A DNA stretch of 64,000 nucleotides from Spongospora subterranea f. sp. subterranea. Its lineage: Eukaryota; Endomyxa: Phytomyxea; Phytomyxea; Plasmodiophorida. The translations under genes and the position numbers were made by a program. This document shows, piece after piece, positions 10,674-21,454 of this stretch (position 1 is its first letter; every line of letters begins with the position of its first letter). The stretch lies in contig JAUGWO010000142.1 of the NCBI GenBank assembly GCA_049724395.1, forward strand, positions 202,918 to 266,917, written 5' to 3'. A model generated the notes under the pieces. It was given only the letters and a program-made list of their open reading frames with translations, was not told the DNA's origin and ran no database searches.

Positions 10674-12326
10674 ATGGGTAAAGATTACTATTCTATACTT
10701 GGAGTCAGTAAGAATGCGTCGGAAGACGAACTTAAAAAGGTTTTTTATCCCGTTCTCGGTCTCTGTTCTTAATGCAAGTGTTGAAAGCGTTTCCAGGCAT
10801 ATAGGAAGATGGCAATGAAATGGCATCCAGATAGTACGTAATGCCTTGCTGATTTTTAAAAACATTATTAATCAATTTTCTGCATAGAAAATGCTGACAA
10901 CCCGGAAGTTGTAAGTTGCTCGTGTTTACACTGGCGCGCGGTTCGTTGAACCCATTACTAGGCGAAAAAAAACTTTCAAGAAATTGCAGAAGCTTATGAA
11001 GTCCTCAATGACAAGGATAAAAGAGCGGTATTCGACAGATATGGCGAAGAAGGATTAAAACAGGTATTACCTTCGTTCGGATTTATAACCAGATCTGAAC
11101 GTTCCGATTTAGGGCGTTCCTGATGAATCAGGCGGACGATATGGAGGCGGATACACCTTCCGAGGTGAGAGAAATTATCCGTTCACGTTGCAGGGATTAA
11201 TTTTGCTTCAGGCAATCCACAGGACATTTTCGAACAGTTATTCTCTGGTGGCTTTGGTGGCGGAGGCGGAGGATTTGAAGATTTGTTTATGGGGAGCGGA
11301 TTTGGGGGCATGGGTGGACAGCAAAGGTACCGCTTGTTTCCTGTCTTTAAGCCTTGGTGTGGCAGAGAGTCAACAATTTATACATTTGATTTTATCGCCA
11401 TTCGTAGCTGGAATTTGTTAATCGTTTTCTCAATTTAGGCGTGGAGGTCCAATGCCAGGATTCTCTTTTGGCGCTGGAGGTCCATCGCATCAACGCACAC
11501 AAAAACCAGAACAGCATATCACACAGGTTTTGTTTTTTGTTGTTATCTTGATTAAGGGTGGACTTCCTAATGCGAGTACCAGGTTCCAGTATCACTCGAA
11601 GACCTGTATAATGGCTTCAAAAAGAAGTTAGCTGTAACTCGGAAACGTCCTGCTCCTGATGGGAGGTCTGTCAGAGACGAGAAAACAGTACTAATAATTG
11701 ATGGCCAACGGGGTTGGAAATCTGGGACAAAAGTAACGTTCGAGGTGAGTACAAAGATATTCACTGCCCTTTTTTTTTGGGTGAATTAAAGTTTAGTTCA
11801 GAATGAGGGTGATCAATATCCTGGAGGAATGGCAGGTGATCTGATCTTTGTTATCCAAGAAAAACCTCACGCTCGCTTCAAAAGAGAAGGTACGATTTTG
11901 CATCGTATTATCGTTCTGTGACACTCAATTTTTGTAGGAAACAACCTTGTGTATAAAGCGTCAATATCTCTGAAAGGGGCATTGTGTGGAACAACTATCG
12001 AAATTGTTACTCTTGATAGCAGAACCATCAAGGTAACTTTTGTTCTCTTTCAATTCAAGCAGCACAAACATGTAAGAATTTGAAAATTGACAATCTTGCA
12101 TGCAGATGAAAACAGATGGAATCGTATCGCCTACCACAGTTAAATACATCAAAGGTGAGGGGATGCCAATTTCTCGCAGTCCCGAGAAAGGAGATTTAAA
12201 GGTATTATAAACTTGTTTTTTCGAAAATGTTATTATAATGTCCTGTAGGTTGAATTCGATATCAAATTTCCAAGGGATTTGTCAGAGAATGCCAAGATGC
12301 AACTTCGAAATGTATTGCCTGAGTGA
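10674..12326 (+). CDS. Class B DnaJ/Hsp40 co-chaperone (Sis1/DNAJB1 type)
   Basis: Twelve exons, all with consistent phase: 10674-10739, 10797-10833, 10888-10910, 10962-11063, 11113-11164, 11212-11326, 11439-11526, 11583-11744, 11802-11889, 11940-12032, 12106-12201, 12249-12326. The J-domain begins [20 protein letters not shown] and carries the HPD motif in MKWHPDK. A Gly/Phe-rich linker ([16 protein letters not shown]) follows, and there is no CxxCxGxG zinc region, so it is class B. The C-terminal substrate-binding fold has [40 protein letters not shown] and [13 protein letters not shown]. It stimulates Hsp70 ATPase and delivers clients, probably in the cytosol and nucleus, as no targeting signal or C-terminal EEVD-like sequence is seen. 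It is convergent with the SET gene. Confidence 0.95.
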
Positions 12327-12446
12327 ATTTGCCAGTTTTATTATCGATATTCATATTAAACATTTGAGTATCATTGACGTATAGAATCTGGATGTGTTGC
12401 AATGCTTTTGTTTCAGCCTCAATAGTTTATCAAGCGTATACTGTCT

Positions 12447-13272
12447 TTATGCTAGATCTTGACCATAAGGCAACCATTGTCGACAGGATGGCTTGCGACA
12501 TCGACACCTTGTTCCTGACTGCTCTGTCACACTGCCATAAGAATACTCCAGACGTTCTCCCGGTGATATATCACTGGCTGCAAAAAAACCAATATGTCCT
12601 GGCGTCATTCGATCAATATAGATTACCTTTGTAATCATATTCGGTTCGCAACTATGATTGAAATATCTGTAATACACGGTAAACTTTGATAAAGTGCCAA
12701 CGAAACATGAGGAGGGCATACCGACTGATGTTGCCATGATATGTGGCATCTATATGCACCTCCCACGTCGTATACTCAACCGCATGTAAGTTTTGACATA
12801 TCAAGTTTTCAACGAAGGCAGTTGGAATTTTTTCAGCAATATTCAGTAAATAGTTCTGCGGCCGATTGAGGCGATGGCGAGATTCAGCCTGGTCCCGGGA
12901 AAGAATCTCACCGATGTATTCAGAGATGAAGGCCCCAGCTGGTATCGATTCACAAGCTTCAACAGCTTTGCCTTTTTCTCCATCGTCGATAATCTGAATT
13001 GCATATTTGCTTCCTTGTTGACTGATTCGGTTGACACATTTGTCATTGCAATTACACAAAGCATTGCACTCAAATAGAGGTTGCTTCTTGAGTAGATCTA
13101 AACGACCATCATCGTGGTACGATAACCCTTTTGATTGTATACACGAGCACGAGTCGATATTGTCCAAACAAGAGCCCTGGCAGGCACATCCGAATAGATG
13201 GCCGATATTACGAAGATTGCGATCTCCAGCGGAGGGATATAGCGATGTGGAAATCGTCTGAAATGGTATCAT
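12447..13272 (-). CDS. SUV39/G9a-type SET histone methyltransferase
   Basis: Two exons, complement(12722..13272, 12447..12666), with a 55-bp intron that splits the SET core exactly inside the Arg codon of ISR-YFNHSC. The pre-SET zinc cluster is complete: CACQGSC, then CSC, then CNALCNCNDKC, nine cysteines in the expected spacing. The SET core shows GKAVEACESIPAGAFISEYIGE, HIDATYHGNISR, YFNHSCEPNM and LEYSYG. A post-SET CRCRKPSC closes the gene. This architecture belongs to H3K9 methyltransferases (Clr4/SUV39/G9a), which use SAM in the nucleus to silence chromatin. No chromodomain or ankyrin repeats are seen, so the visible protein is only the catalytic unit of about 256 residues; an upstream N-terminal exon cannot be excluded. 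Confidence 0.9.
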
Positions 13273-14156
13273 CTCATTTTGTTGACAAATTGACTCGGTT
13301 TTGCCACACTGTCATGACAACCGAACACACAGATCTCAAAGGGCCAGTATTCCCATGAGGACGATAGCGCACACAGACTGCGTAGAAACCCGTATGTAGC
13401 CATAGATTGATCGGATCAGATATCTCGAAAATGCATCTTTGTTAGAACAATATGGTACAATTAACAAAGAAGACTTCAAATATATGTTTTCAACAATCTT
13501 GCTATTTTGTACGGTATATTGTATTTTAACTAAGAATTCAGAGCAAAGTCGAGATCTCAAACACTAAACGCAACCAACTCTTTGTCGATAAACAAACTGG
13601 CAAGTAGTTGAATTCATCTACCAATTTGTAAGCAGACGTCGAAACATGGATTCGAAAACATTATAACTCACGACCTTCGTGGAGAAAACATTTTGTTTGG
13701 ATAATTACCCCAGTTTGTTGGACGTGGGCGTGGGCCGTCCAACCATGTGCTATGCAGCCTCCACTTGGGTACACTGAGAATATTGCGAACCATTTTGGGA
13801 TTTTCGTCGGAAGTAACAATTGCGTTGCGTGCGGCCTCGTATCGTCTCCGGTTATGGACACAGAGTGACACAGATCTTCCCCTTCTTTAGTCCTGAGTCC
13901 TGACTACACCGGGACCATCACTCCGAATCATCATCATTGATTATTGCGGCGCCGTATCTTTTGGTCCAAAACTGCTCGAGTAGTTAGGGGGGCCGGGGCC
14001 TTTTCAAACTTTTCGCCCACCGCCTTCCTGCAACGAAATTACCCGATAAATTAGTTGCATTGTAGAAAACCGAAGCTAGCTTATTCCAACAATGGTTGAT
14101 TTCGAATGTGACAGGGTTTTAGGGATTGTTATCCCCAGGAGGAGGTCTTTATCGTC
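13273..14156. other. Intergenic between divergent genes
   Basis: About 880 bp between the SET gene (minus) and SMARCC (plus). Several short frames are open on the minus strand (13661-13871), but none resembles a family I know. It is likely a shared promoter region, and could hold an unseen first exon of the SET gene. Confidence 0.45.
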
Positions 14157-17100
14157 ATGGACGATGGGGCTAACCCAAGGCCGATTTCGCAGCGCATTAC
14201 GCCACCGCATATTGTAAGAAAATTACTCCATCTTGACCGCATTGGCATTTTTTCCGATCATCTGAATTTTGCTGTGGTTTTTCAGTTAATTCAGCTTCGG
14301 GCAATTCGGCAAACGTTAGTAGATTCTGATATCGTAGTATCGTCGTACAGTGCTTTGCAGCTGGGTAGCTTTCTCTTTCGATTAGAAGATCTCCAGGCTA
14401 ATTACCCTGTTAAATTGCCATGGAATTTGCTGAATGATTTTTCGGTGGATGGAGGGGCTCAAATAATTTTATCAACAATGCTGAGATACGCATCAGTTAG
14501 TTACCATGCTCTGGTTTACACTGTGTCTGCTAATGTATGTCAGGAACAAGGCTGGTCGTCGCTTGAGCTGGACCAATCCTCTTTTGGTAATCTCTTACCA
14601 GTATTGTTAGAGGCAATAGCCCCGTTACGGTCGTTTCCTCAAATATATATCTGTCCAAGTATTCCCGCTCCACAATTTGAATCTTTAACCAACTCCATCA
14701 TCCGTCTACAAGGAACGTTGGTTGATCTTTCGCGTGCTACACACGTATGCTTCATTGTGATTGCAATGATCAAGGGCTTATTCTTTGTCTGTCGCAGATT
14801 ATCGACATGGGTCACCAGGTTTTCGGTGATGATTCCCCAGCTTTTCGTATTGTAGCCAAGACCCCCACGTTTGCGTTAGTGCATCAGTCGAAACATACAC
14901 GCTTCAATAGGCGCTGGGTTCCTATAAAAGAGGTACCGTCTGATACTGTGGACGACAGCGCTATCACGATCCCTTCTCCTGATGATCCAGTCAGAGTGGT
15001 ATGACTAAATTAAACGTCTAGGTTATTGTAGCGGCTAAACCCAACCCAATCTAGTCTCCACAATGGATCACCGATTCATTGCAATCCAATGAATGGCTTG
15101 ATGAACGCGATTTTGTGTTATCTGATGAAGATCCATCAATCATTCGGCTTACTAAAAAAAACGGATCTTTTGCGATTCAGAGTATATCGGGTAAGGAATA
15201 TTCTTGACGAGACGCTTCTGCTTAAAAATGTTTTGTCCATTATAGGCCCAATTGTTAAAGGGTCTCCTGAAGGTAACAACTACTTGAACTTCAACCACAG
15301 CTTTGTAATTCTGTTACAGGTGTGGGTGCTGCTCCCTCCAAAAAGCGAAGATCCTCTCTCGTAATTGCCGATAAACAACAGACTTTGAAAAGAATACGTG
15401 CTTCTTCTCCACCAGTAAAATTCCACGTCTGATCCTACAACCGTTTCATGATCGTTACATATGCATTAGGCTTCAGCTGTTGATGGGAGCGAGAGACATC
15501 CATTGGATGATGAATCCATCTCACATTATCCTGTCAAGAAGTTTTTTCAACAAAAACCCACCTCGGTAATGTGCTCCAGGGTTTAACTGTGATTACAATG
15601 AACGTATTGGTTCTGTTTCTAGATTGATGACGAGTTTCCGTACCATGGATCGTTAATGGTCCCTGTCGTCGCCAAGGATGAACCGAAACCCTCGTTCCCG
15701 ACTATCATTCCATGCTATTCAACATGGTTTTCATTTAATTCAATCCATGCCAATGAAAAAAAGTCTTTGCATGAATTATTTTCTTCTGGTGAAAATATTG
15801 AGCCGCTGTACATGGTTTGTAGCGCTTAACCTTCCTTGATTCACGTTACCTAATAAGGCTTCAGCAACAACGAAACTTTATCGTGAATGCCTACAGGGCG
15901 AACCCTCGCGTTCATCTTTCTGCTACTGCTTGCCGGAAAATGATTGCTGTAAGATTCGTAAACTTTCCAAATATGTCTGAGATCAAACTATCCTCGCTTG
16001 GGTTTTTAGGGTGACGTCGTCTCATTGATTAGAATCCATAATTTTCTAGAGCAATGGGGAATTATTAACTACCATGTTGATCCTGGTTCTCTACCGCAAT
16101 ATAGTGTTGGTTCTAGTTGATATTTTTCATTTTCGTTATTTTCAAATAATATATATCTAGGGTCCTGGTAATGCAGCTTTCAATGTTCCTGATGTATATG
16201 TCCATTCACCATATTCAGGTGTTAAAAAGTTATCTGGTAATTTCAACCAATATGTAAATATCTTATTGTCTTGCTGATTACCCACAGGTAACAATAATTC
16301 GATCCCAGAACCAACTTGGGACCAGTCTGAGCTGGTTGCCTTACTTAATGCAGTTTCCGAATTCGGTGAAGACTGGAGGTCTGTAGCTGAGGTGATTTCC
16401 GCGATATTTTGTTATTCTTATCGAATGTTGAGATCGTGCTAGGCCGTTGGAAATAGTAAAACTGCAGAACAGTGTGTTCAACAGTTTCTACGTATTCCAC
16501 TTGAAGTGTGTTCTAGCCCTTCGGCCCAGTCTGGCAGTTTTCCCAACATAATGTTGGCTGAAAGAGATGCGGATTTAATGTTGCCTTTCAAAGACAGCGC
16601 CCACAGCCTATTAAATGGTGTGACGCTTTTGGCTGCTTTAACTCCTCCTGAATCCGTTCTTGGTACTTACAGTTCTCATCGCATATTTGTCTTGTACTGA
16701 CATTCATTGGAAGGAGCTGCTGCTCCCCAGGGCGCTGAGCCTTCTACAGATGGAATGCAGATCGATAATGGTGATAGCGCGGACATCACAGTAGGTATGA
16801 TAGTTAGGATTCCTCATTTTGGAACTGGGATCGTGCTGCCGCCAGCCAGGTACATCATGTTTTCGTCAACCCCGTTGTTGTACTTGACATTTCGTTAAGA
16901 TCCGACGGAATCGTGAGCATAAAGCTTCCATTTGGCGTAGTTCATTCTCCTGTTGACGAGGTAGTTCCTGTGGTAAGATTCTGTCATTTTTTCATATATC
17001 ATATCAAAATTTACGTTGTCTCCCAGATTGATGAATTACCACTACCTGATACGACGTCGCCTAGAGTTTTGCAAGCTATTTCTCAATCGTGTATGATGTC

Positions 17101-17433
17101 AGCAGCAATTCGAGCGAAAGAGGTGTCTAACGCAGAAGCTAAGAACATTCTCTCATTGATTGGAGAGTTGGTAGAAACCCAAATGAAAAAAGTAGAGATT
17201 AAATTAAAGCAGTTTGATGAGGTTCAAATTGTGTTATCAAGGTAAGATCTATCCTCGTAATGTTTATCTTCAAGTGTTAATCCAGTTCACTACGACTCAG
17301 GCAGCGAGAACTCATTGAACAAGCTCGGCAAGAAGTGTTCGCCGAGCGCATCGAATTAGCCCATGCCAGAATGAAGCTAGCGCATTCAGTGTCAATACCG
17401 TCTGAATCAGCAATGTCCCCTACAAACACATAA
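14157..17433 (+). CDS. SMARCC: SMARCC/Swi3 SWI/SNF scaffold subunit
   Basis: Many small exons. The N-terminal module matches SMARCC1/2: [46 protein letters not shown] (BRCT-like) and [14 protein letters not shown] text. The SWIRM domain follows ([20 protein letters not shown] ... [18 protein letters not shown]), then a SANT domain ([20 protein letters not shown] ... [13 protein letters not shown]). The C-terminal coiled coil is SMARCC-like: [46 protein letters not shown]. The protein scaffolds SWI/SNF chromatin remodellers. Between SANT and coiled coil there is an extra module with [11 protein letters not shown] and [14 protein letters not shown]. The first intron is probably 14213-14284 (GTAAGA...TTTCAG, 72 bp) and happens to keep the frame open. 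It ends at TAA 17431-17433. Confidence 0.9.
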
Positions 17434-18480
17434 TCGATAAATAATCCATTCTAGTTAAATGTTTTCCCGCCTTTCCCCAAAGAACATTCTTGATCCACTG
17501 GTTTGGAAGAGCTTTCATAATGTTGGTCATACAATGTTGTAGTGTCACGATGCGCAGCGATTTTTGTTAGATTGTCCAAGTTTGTGCTGACTTACCGACA
17601 GATTTTGGCACGTCCAGCAGCGATTCGATGTTTTTGTTTGGGGATTGTTTTTGCATGTAATTTGCGTCTGTAGCCAGTTCTTTGTCGTGCTTGAAAAAAA
17701 GAAAATACAAACGCTTTTTGTCGAACATGATTCGGAACCTCGCATGCGTCGTCAAGTAAAATCTATACCATAAAAAGCAGGGCTAGCTATTACTAGGGTT
17801 TCAAAATGTATTGAGCGCGATCTTCGCGAGTTCTTTGACGCCCTGTTGAACGGCCATTTTTTGACGAACTGGATTGGAATCGGATCGACCATCATTGGCA
17901 GAGTTTCAGTCAGATGCCCTAGTCTGACTCGACCTTGTTTTTTTTCTTCGGGGGATAGTCTAATCACGGTGTGGATCGCATTTCTAACTTCCCATTTGTG
18001 GTAAAGGATCTGCAGTACAGGCTGATACTCACAAAATCAAGTCAAACACTCTCGAGATTATGGTGATATGTAGCAGGGTACGGGGGAAGCTTCGTAATCG
18101 ATACTAGATCTTCTTATCGATCCTTAAGCGCCACGAACAGTGACCCAGACAATCATTTGTCCTCCGCTCTTGAAAGGGGAATGATAATCACGAACCCGTT
18201 GGAAATTCCTCAAACCTAGATGTTTAATTGACAGGTTTTCTTTACAAGAAGCGACGCTCAGCAATATCGATGTTTTCAGCGCAGCGGTCAGGTCTTTACT
18301 CCCAGGATAAACAACAATCGCATATCTGGCAAGATAAAATTACGGGGATTGCCCCTTGTTCCCGTCCACTTTGGTAGATTTAGTTGCTGATACCTGCCTG
18401 GCCACTATGGTAATGGCTACTGTAGAATCGTACTCGGCCATGTTTTTCCCTTAAGAGAATCATCACGTGGACTTCTAATA
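17434..18480. other. Intergenic with one undecided minus-strand frame
   Basis: Minus-strand open stretches at 17567-17755 and 17752-17967 are rich in Lys/Arg and abut each other, which could be one small two-exon gene (SPEEKKQGRVRLGHLTET is the clearest text). I recognise no family and would not call it. Nothing else stands out. Confidence 0.3.
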
Positions 18481-19120
18481 ACGCTTATGGCCAAGTCACA
18501 ATCCTATGTGACATCAGACATGACTGTTGTGATGGGTGGAAACAAGGTCCAACTCGCAAACTAATTTGTCTCACTCATTACGTAAAGGGGCCGAATCGCA
18601 TTATCGGTCAAATCTAGGGTTGGTGACCAAGTCGTATTCCATATGACCATAGCATTTACTAGGAATGGCCAAATCGCATCATAATCATGACTGTTGCGAT
18701 TGGTGAAACGAATACGGCCAAGTCGCAATTTAATTGGGCATACCCGTTACAAAGAACGGCAACCTTGGCCATGCCTGGTAACGAGTATGGTCGCCACGTC
18801 ACAAACCATTTGGTCATAACCATCACTAGGAAGTGTCAGCGACTGATTCAAATCGCTTCAGCGGATCGAATCAACGTCTGAGGGTAGTAACGAATATGGC
18901 CAAGTCACAGGGTGGTAACGAATGTGGCCATGCCACAGGGGGTAACGAATATAACCATGCCAGGTAACGATATATAGCCATGCCACAGGGTGGTAACGAA
19001 TGTGGCTGGCCAAATCGCACCCCATAGGTCATGACTGTTGTAATCGGGTGGTTACGAGCTCTGCCAAGTCGAAATCCACGTCTAGTGGCCAGCCCCATGT
19101 GGTAACGAGTAATGCCAAGT
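18481..19120. repeat. Degenerate minisatellite array
   Basis: At least ten diverged copies of a core resembling TAACGAATATGGCCAAGTC, spaced about 23-55 bp (for example near 18706, 18779, 18890, 18914, 18943, 18966, 18995, 19050 and 19101). Spacing and sequence drift point to an old array. No reading frame crosses it convincingly. Confidence 0.75.
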
Positions 19121-19698
19121 TGGGACATGCCCATCGACAGCGATCCCAGTGGGGTACGACCAGGCATGAAGATCTCCCGGTAAACCAATGGTAGCTTCAT
19201 GTTGGCGGTTACAAAATAATCATTACCTTTCTTGGCAACACTCGTGAACCATGACCATTCGTATCCAATGGGTTGCCCCTCTTTTTTAATTCTGATGCAA
19301 AGATATCGGTTTGTGTGGGTTGTTGCAATGGTCAGCCATGGAAATCGAACAATGTCTGAGTCATATTTTTAAAGCGATATCAAACCCATCTTGATCTGAA
19401 GAAGGTGCGGGAGATAAAATATATATATATAAACGTCTTGTTCCTCGATTCTAAGGGACATGTGCAGTTTGTGTTTCGAATGATGATGATAAACCCTACA
19501 ATAATTTGAGTTGCGGATGCCAACCTTGGGCAATACAATCTTATGTGAGTGAGTCAACTCAGCCCATTCAATAAAACCGTTTTTCCTGAATTATTTTTAT
19601 AATCTGATAGAAATTGGAGTAAGTATTTAATAATAATTAATCGCTCGCTGGCATCATCAGCCGCTTAATATTTACGACCTCTGTCAAACCTGAACCCG

Positions 19699-21254
19699 AT
19701 GGAGAAATCACCCTCGGTTCGATTCCTATCCATGATGGCTGTGGCGGCGGTTCTGTTCGTCAACGTCGCCATAGGGGCACGCCAAGAGATCAACAGCCTC
19801 TCAGCCGACGATCTGCAGTTGTTCCGGGACAACATGGCCAGAATACAGCAATCGGGGGAATTCATGGAGATTGCGATGGATCATGGGATTCCCAACGCGT
19901 ATTGCCCTCACGGTTCCAACAAGTTCCTGATCTGGTATTGGAAACTCGGCTACGTTGGGGGGATTCGGTTGGGTCTGACGATGGTCGAACAGGCATAGGC
20001 GATTCCTGCAAAGAATGGAGGTCGCGTTGAACTTTTCCTTACCGTACTGGGATTGGACCAAAGGCAACGGGATTCCCAAGGCGTTATCGGCCCGAACATA
20101 TGTCAACGCTGCTGGACAAAAAACCAAGAACCCGTTGTATTCGGGGCAAAAATACGGTACGAGATTGGCAATGTCACCAGACGAAATGGATTAGTGGAAC
20201 TGGATTAGGTGGTGGATCAACGGTTCGGCAACCAATCAGGGATTTCGGCCCGGGACAGCTATCTAATCAAGGTGCGTCTCGGGTGTGATAATGGGCCAGT
20301 TTCTGATTCGGTGCTGATATATGTGATGGTTTTACAGTGAACATGGCCATGTCCAAGACCGACTTCATCGAGTTCTCGAGCATCGTCGAGGGCGCTCATA
20401 ACGATATCCATGGTGACATCGGTGGGGATATGAACACGCTCGATTTCTCATCGTATGATCCAGTATTCTGTGAGGATTTCAGAGGACCTTTCATTGACGT
20501 CTGCTAATTTTGGTGGGCGGTCGCTGATGGTTTAGGGCTCCACCATATGAACTGCGATCGAATCTGGTATCGATGGCAACGGCGGAACAAGTTCGCCATT
20601 TACCCGGACGACGCGCGCGACGTGATGGCGGATTCCCTTGGGGAGTTCATGGGGGAAGCAATGATTGCCGACCTGTCGGGATGGACGTCGTCGTCGAATC
20701 CGCCTCTGGCCGATGGACAGCCGATCATGAACAAGAATGGCGAGCTGAGTACGAAGGAGACGCCGCCCGGCCAGAAACAGTTCACGGTTCTGGAAGACGA
20801 TCACAAATCCGGGAACTTTTCCCATGGCCGCGTGAACACGTCGCTAACTTGGCCATTGGGCCATATGCACTCGATCCGCGCCCCGCTCCAAATCGAGGAG
20901 AACATCCCTGACGACAATAGCACGTGGACCGAATCGGACAGCCCATCCTATCGGGTCAGACCGCGAGTCGTCATGGCGCTATTGGACATGGCCTCCAGTC
21001 GGGAAGCCCTGCGGGTCGAGATCCTGCTGAAAGGCGTGATGATCGCCTGGGTCAACGTATTCGGTATGGGAAAAAGCGGGATGAACTACACGATCGATAG
21101 ACCGGTCGATATCACCCAACCATATCACGATGTGCTCAAGGAATGCGAGTTGGGTCAGGTCAGGGATCATATCGTGTTCAACACGATCAACCTGACGACG
21201 GGGGCGATCACCAATACCGAGTATGACATTGGAATGGCACCGATGATGTTCTGA
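19699..21254 (+). CDS. Secreted tyrosinase/hemocyanin-type copper protein
   Basis: Five exons: 19699-19934, 19993-20156, 20209-20271, 20338-20469, 20536-21254, all phase-consistent. A signal peptide (RFLSMMAVAAVLFVNVAIGA) directs secretion. The CuA site reads MDHG, CPHGSNKFLIW and, across the first splice, WHRRF; LPYWDWTKG follows. The CuB site reads GAHNDIHGDIGGDM and, across the fourth splice, YDPVFWLHHMNCDRIWYRW. All six copper-ligand histidines are therefore present. The family oxidises phenols to quinones (melanin, wall cross-linking) or carries oxygen. The C-terminal ~150 residues, ending near NYTIDRPVDITQPY, resemble the beta-sandwich of hemocyanin units or the tyrosinase C-domain that shields the site. 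The GC content of the last exon is above that of the neighbouring intergenic DNA. Confidence 0.9.
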
Positions 21255-21397
21255 ACAAACACCACAATCCAGACAATTGCGAAACTGTAATAACTAAAGA
21301 TTATTGGAATTTCTTGGCGAAAACAAAACTTCCCGAGATTGATAACAAATCATTTATTCTCCTATATATTATACCAGGAGGAGTGATTTATTCCTTG

Positions 21398-21420
21398 AAT
21401 ATTATTATTATTATTATTAT
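21398..21420. repeat. (ATT)n microsatellite
   Basis: Seven consecutive ATT units in the short interval between the tyrosinase and kinase 3' ends. Confidence 0.85.
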
Positions 21421-21454
21421 AGTTATATTTTAAAGGTGACGACGACGGTGATAA

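Noticed and set aside
17545-17967. Small Lys-rich minus-strand gene
   Set aside because: No family match and uncertain splice joins; mentioned only as undecided.
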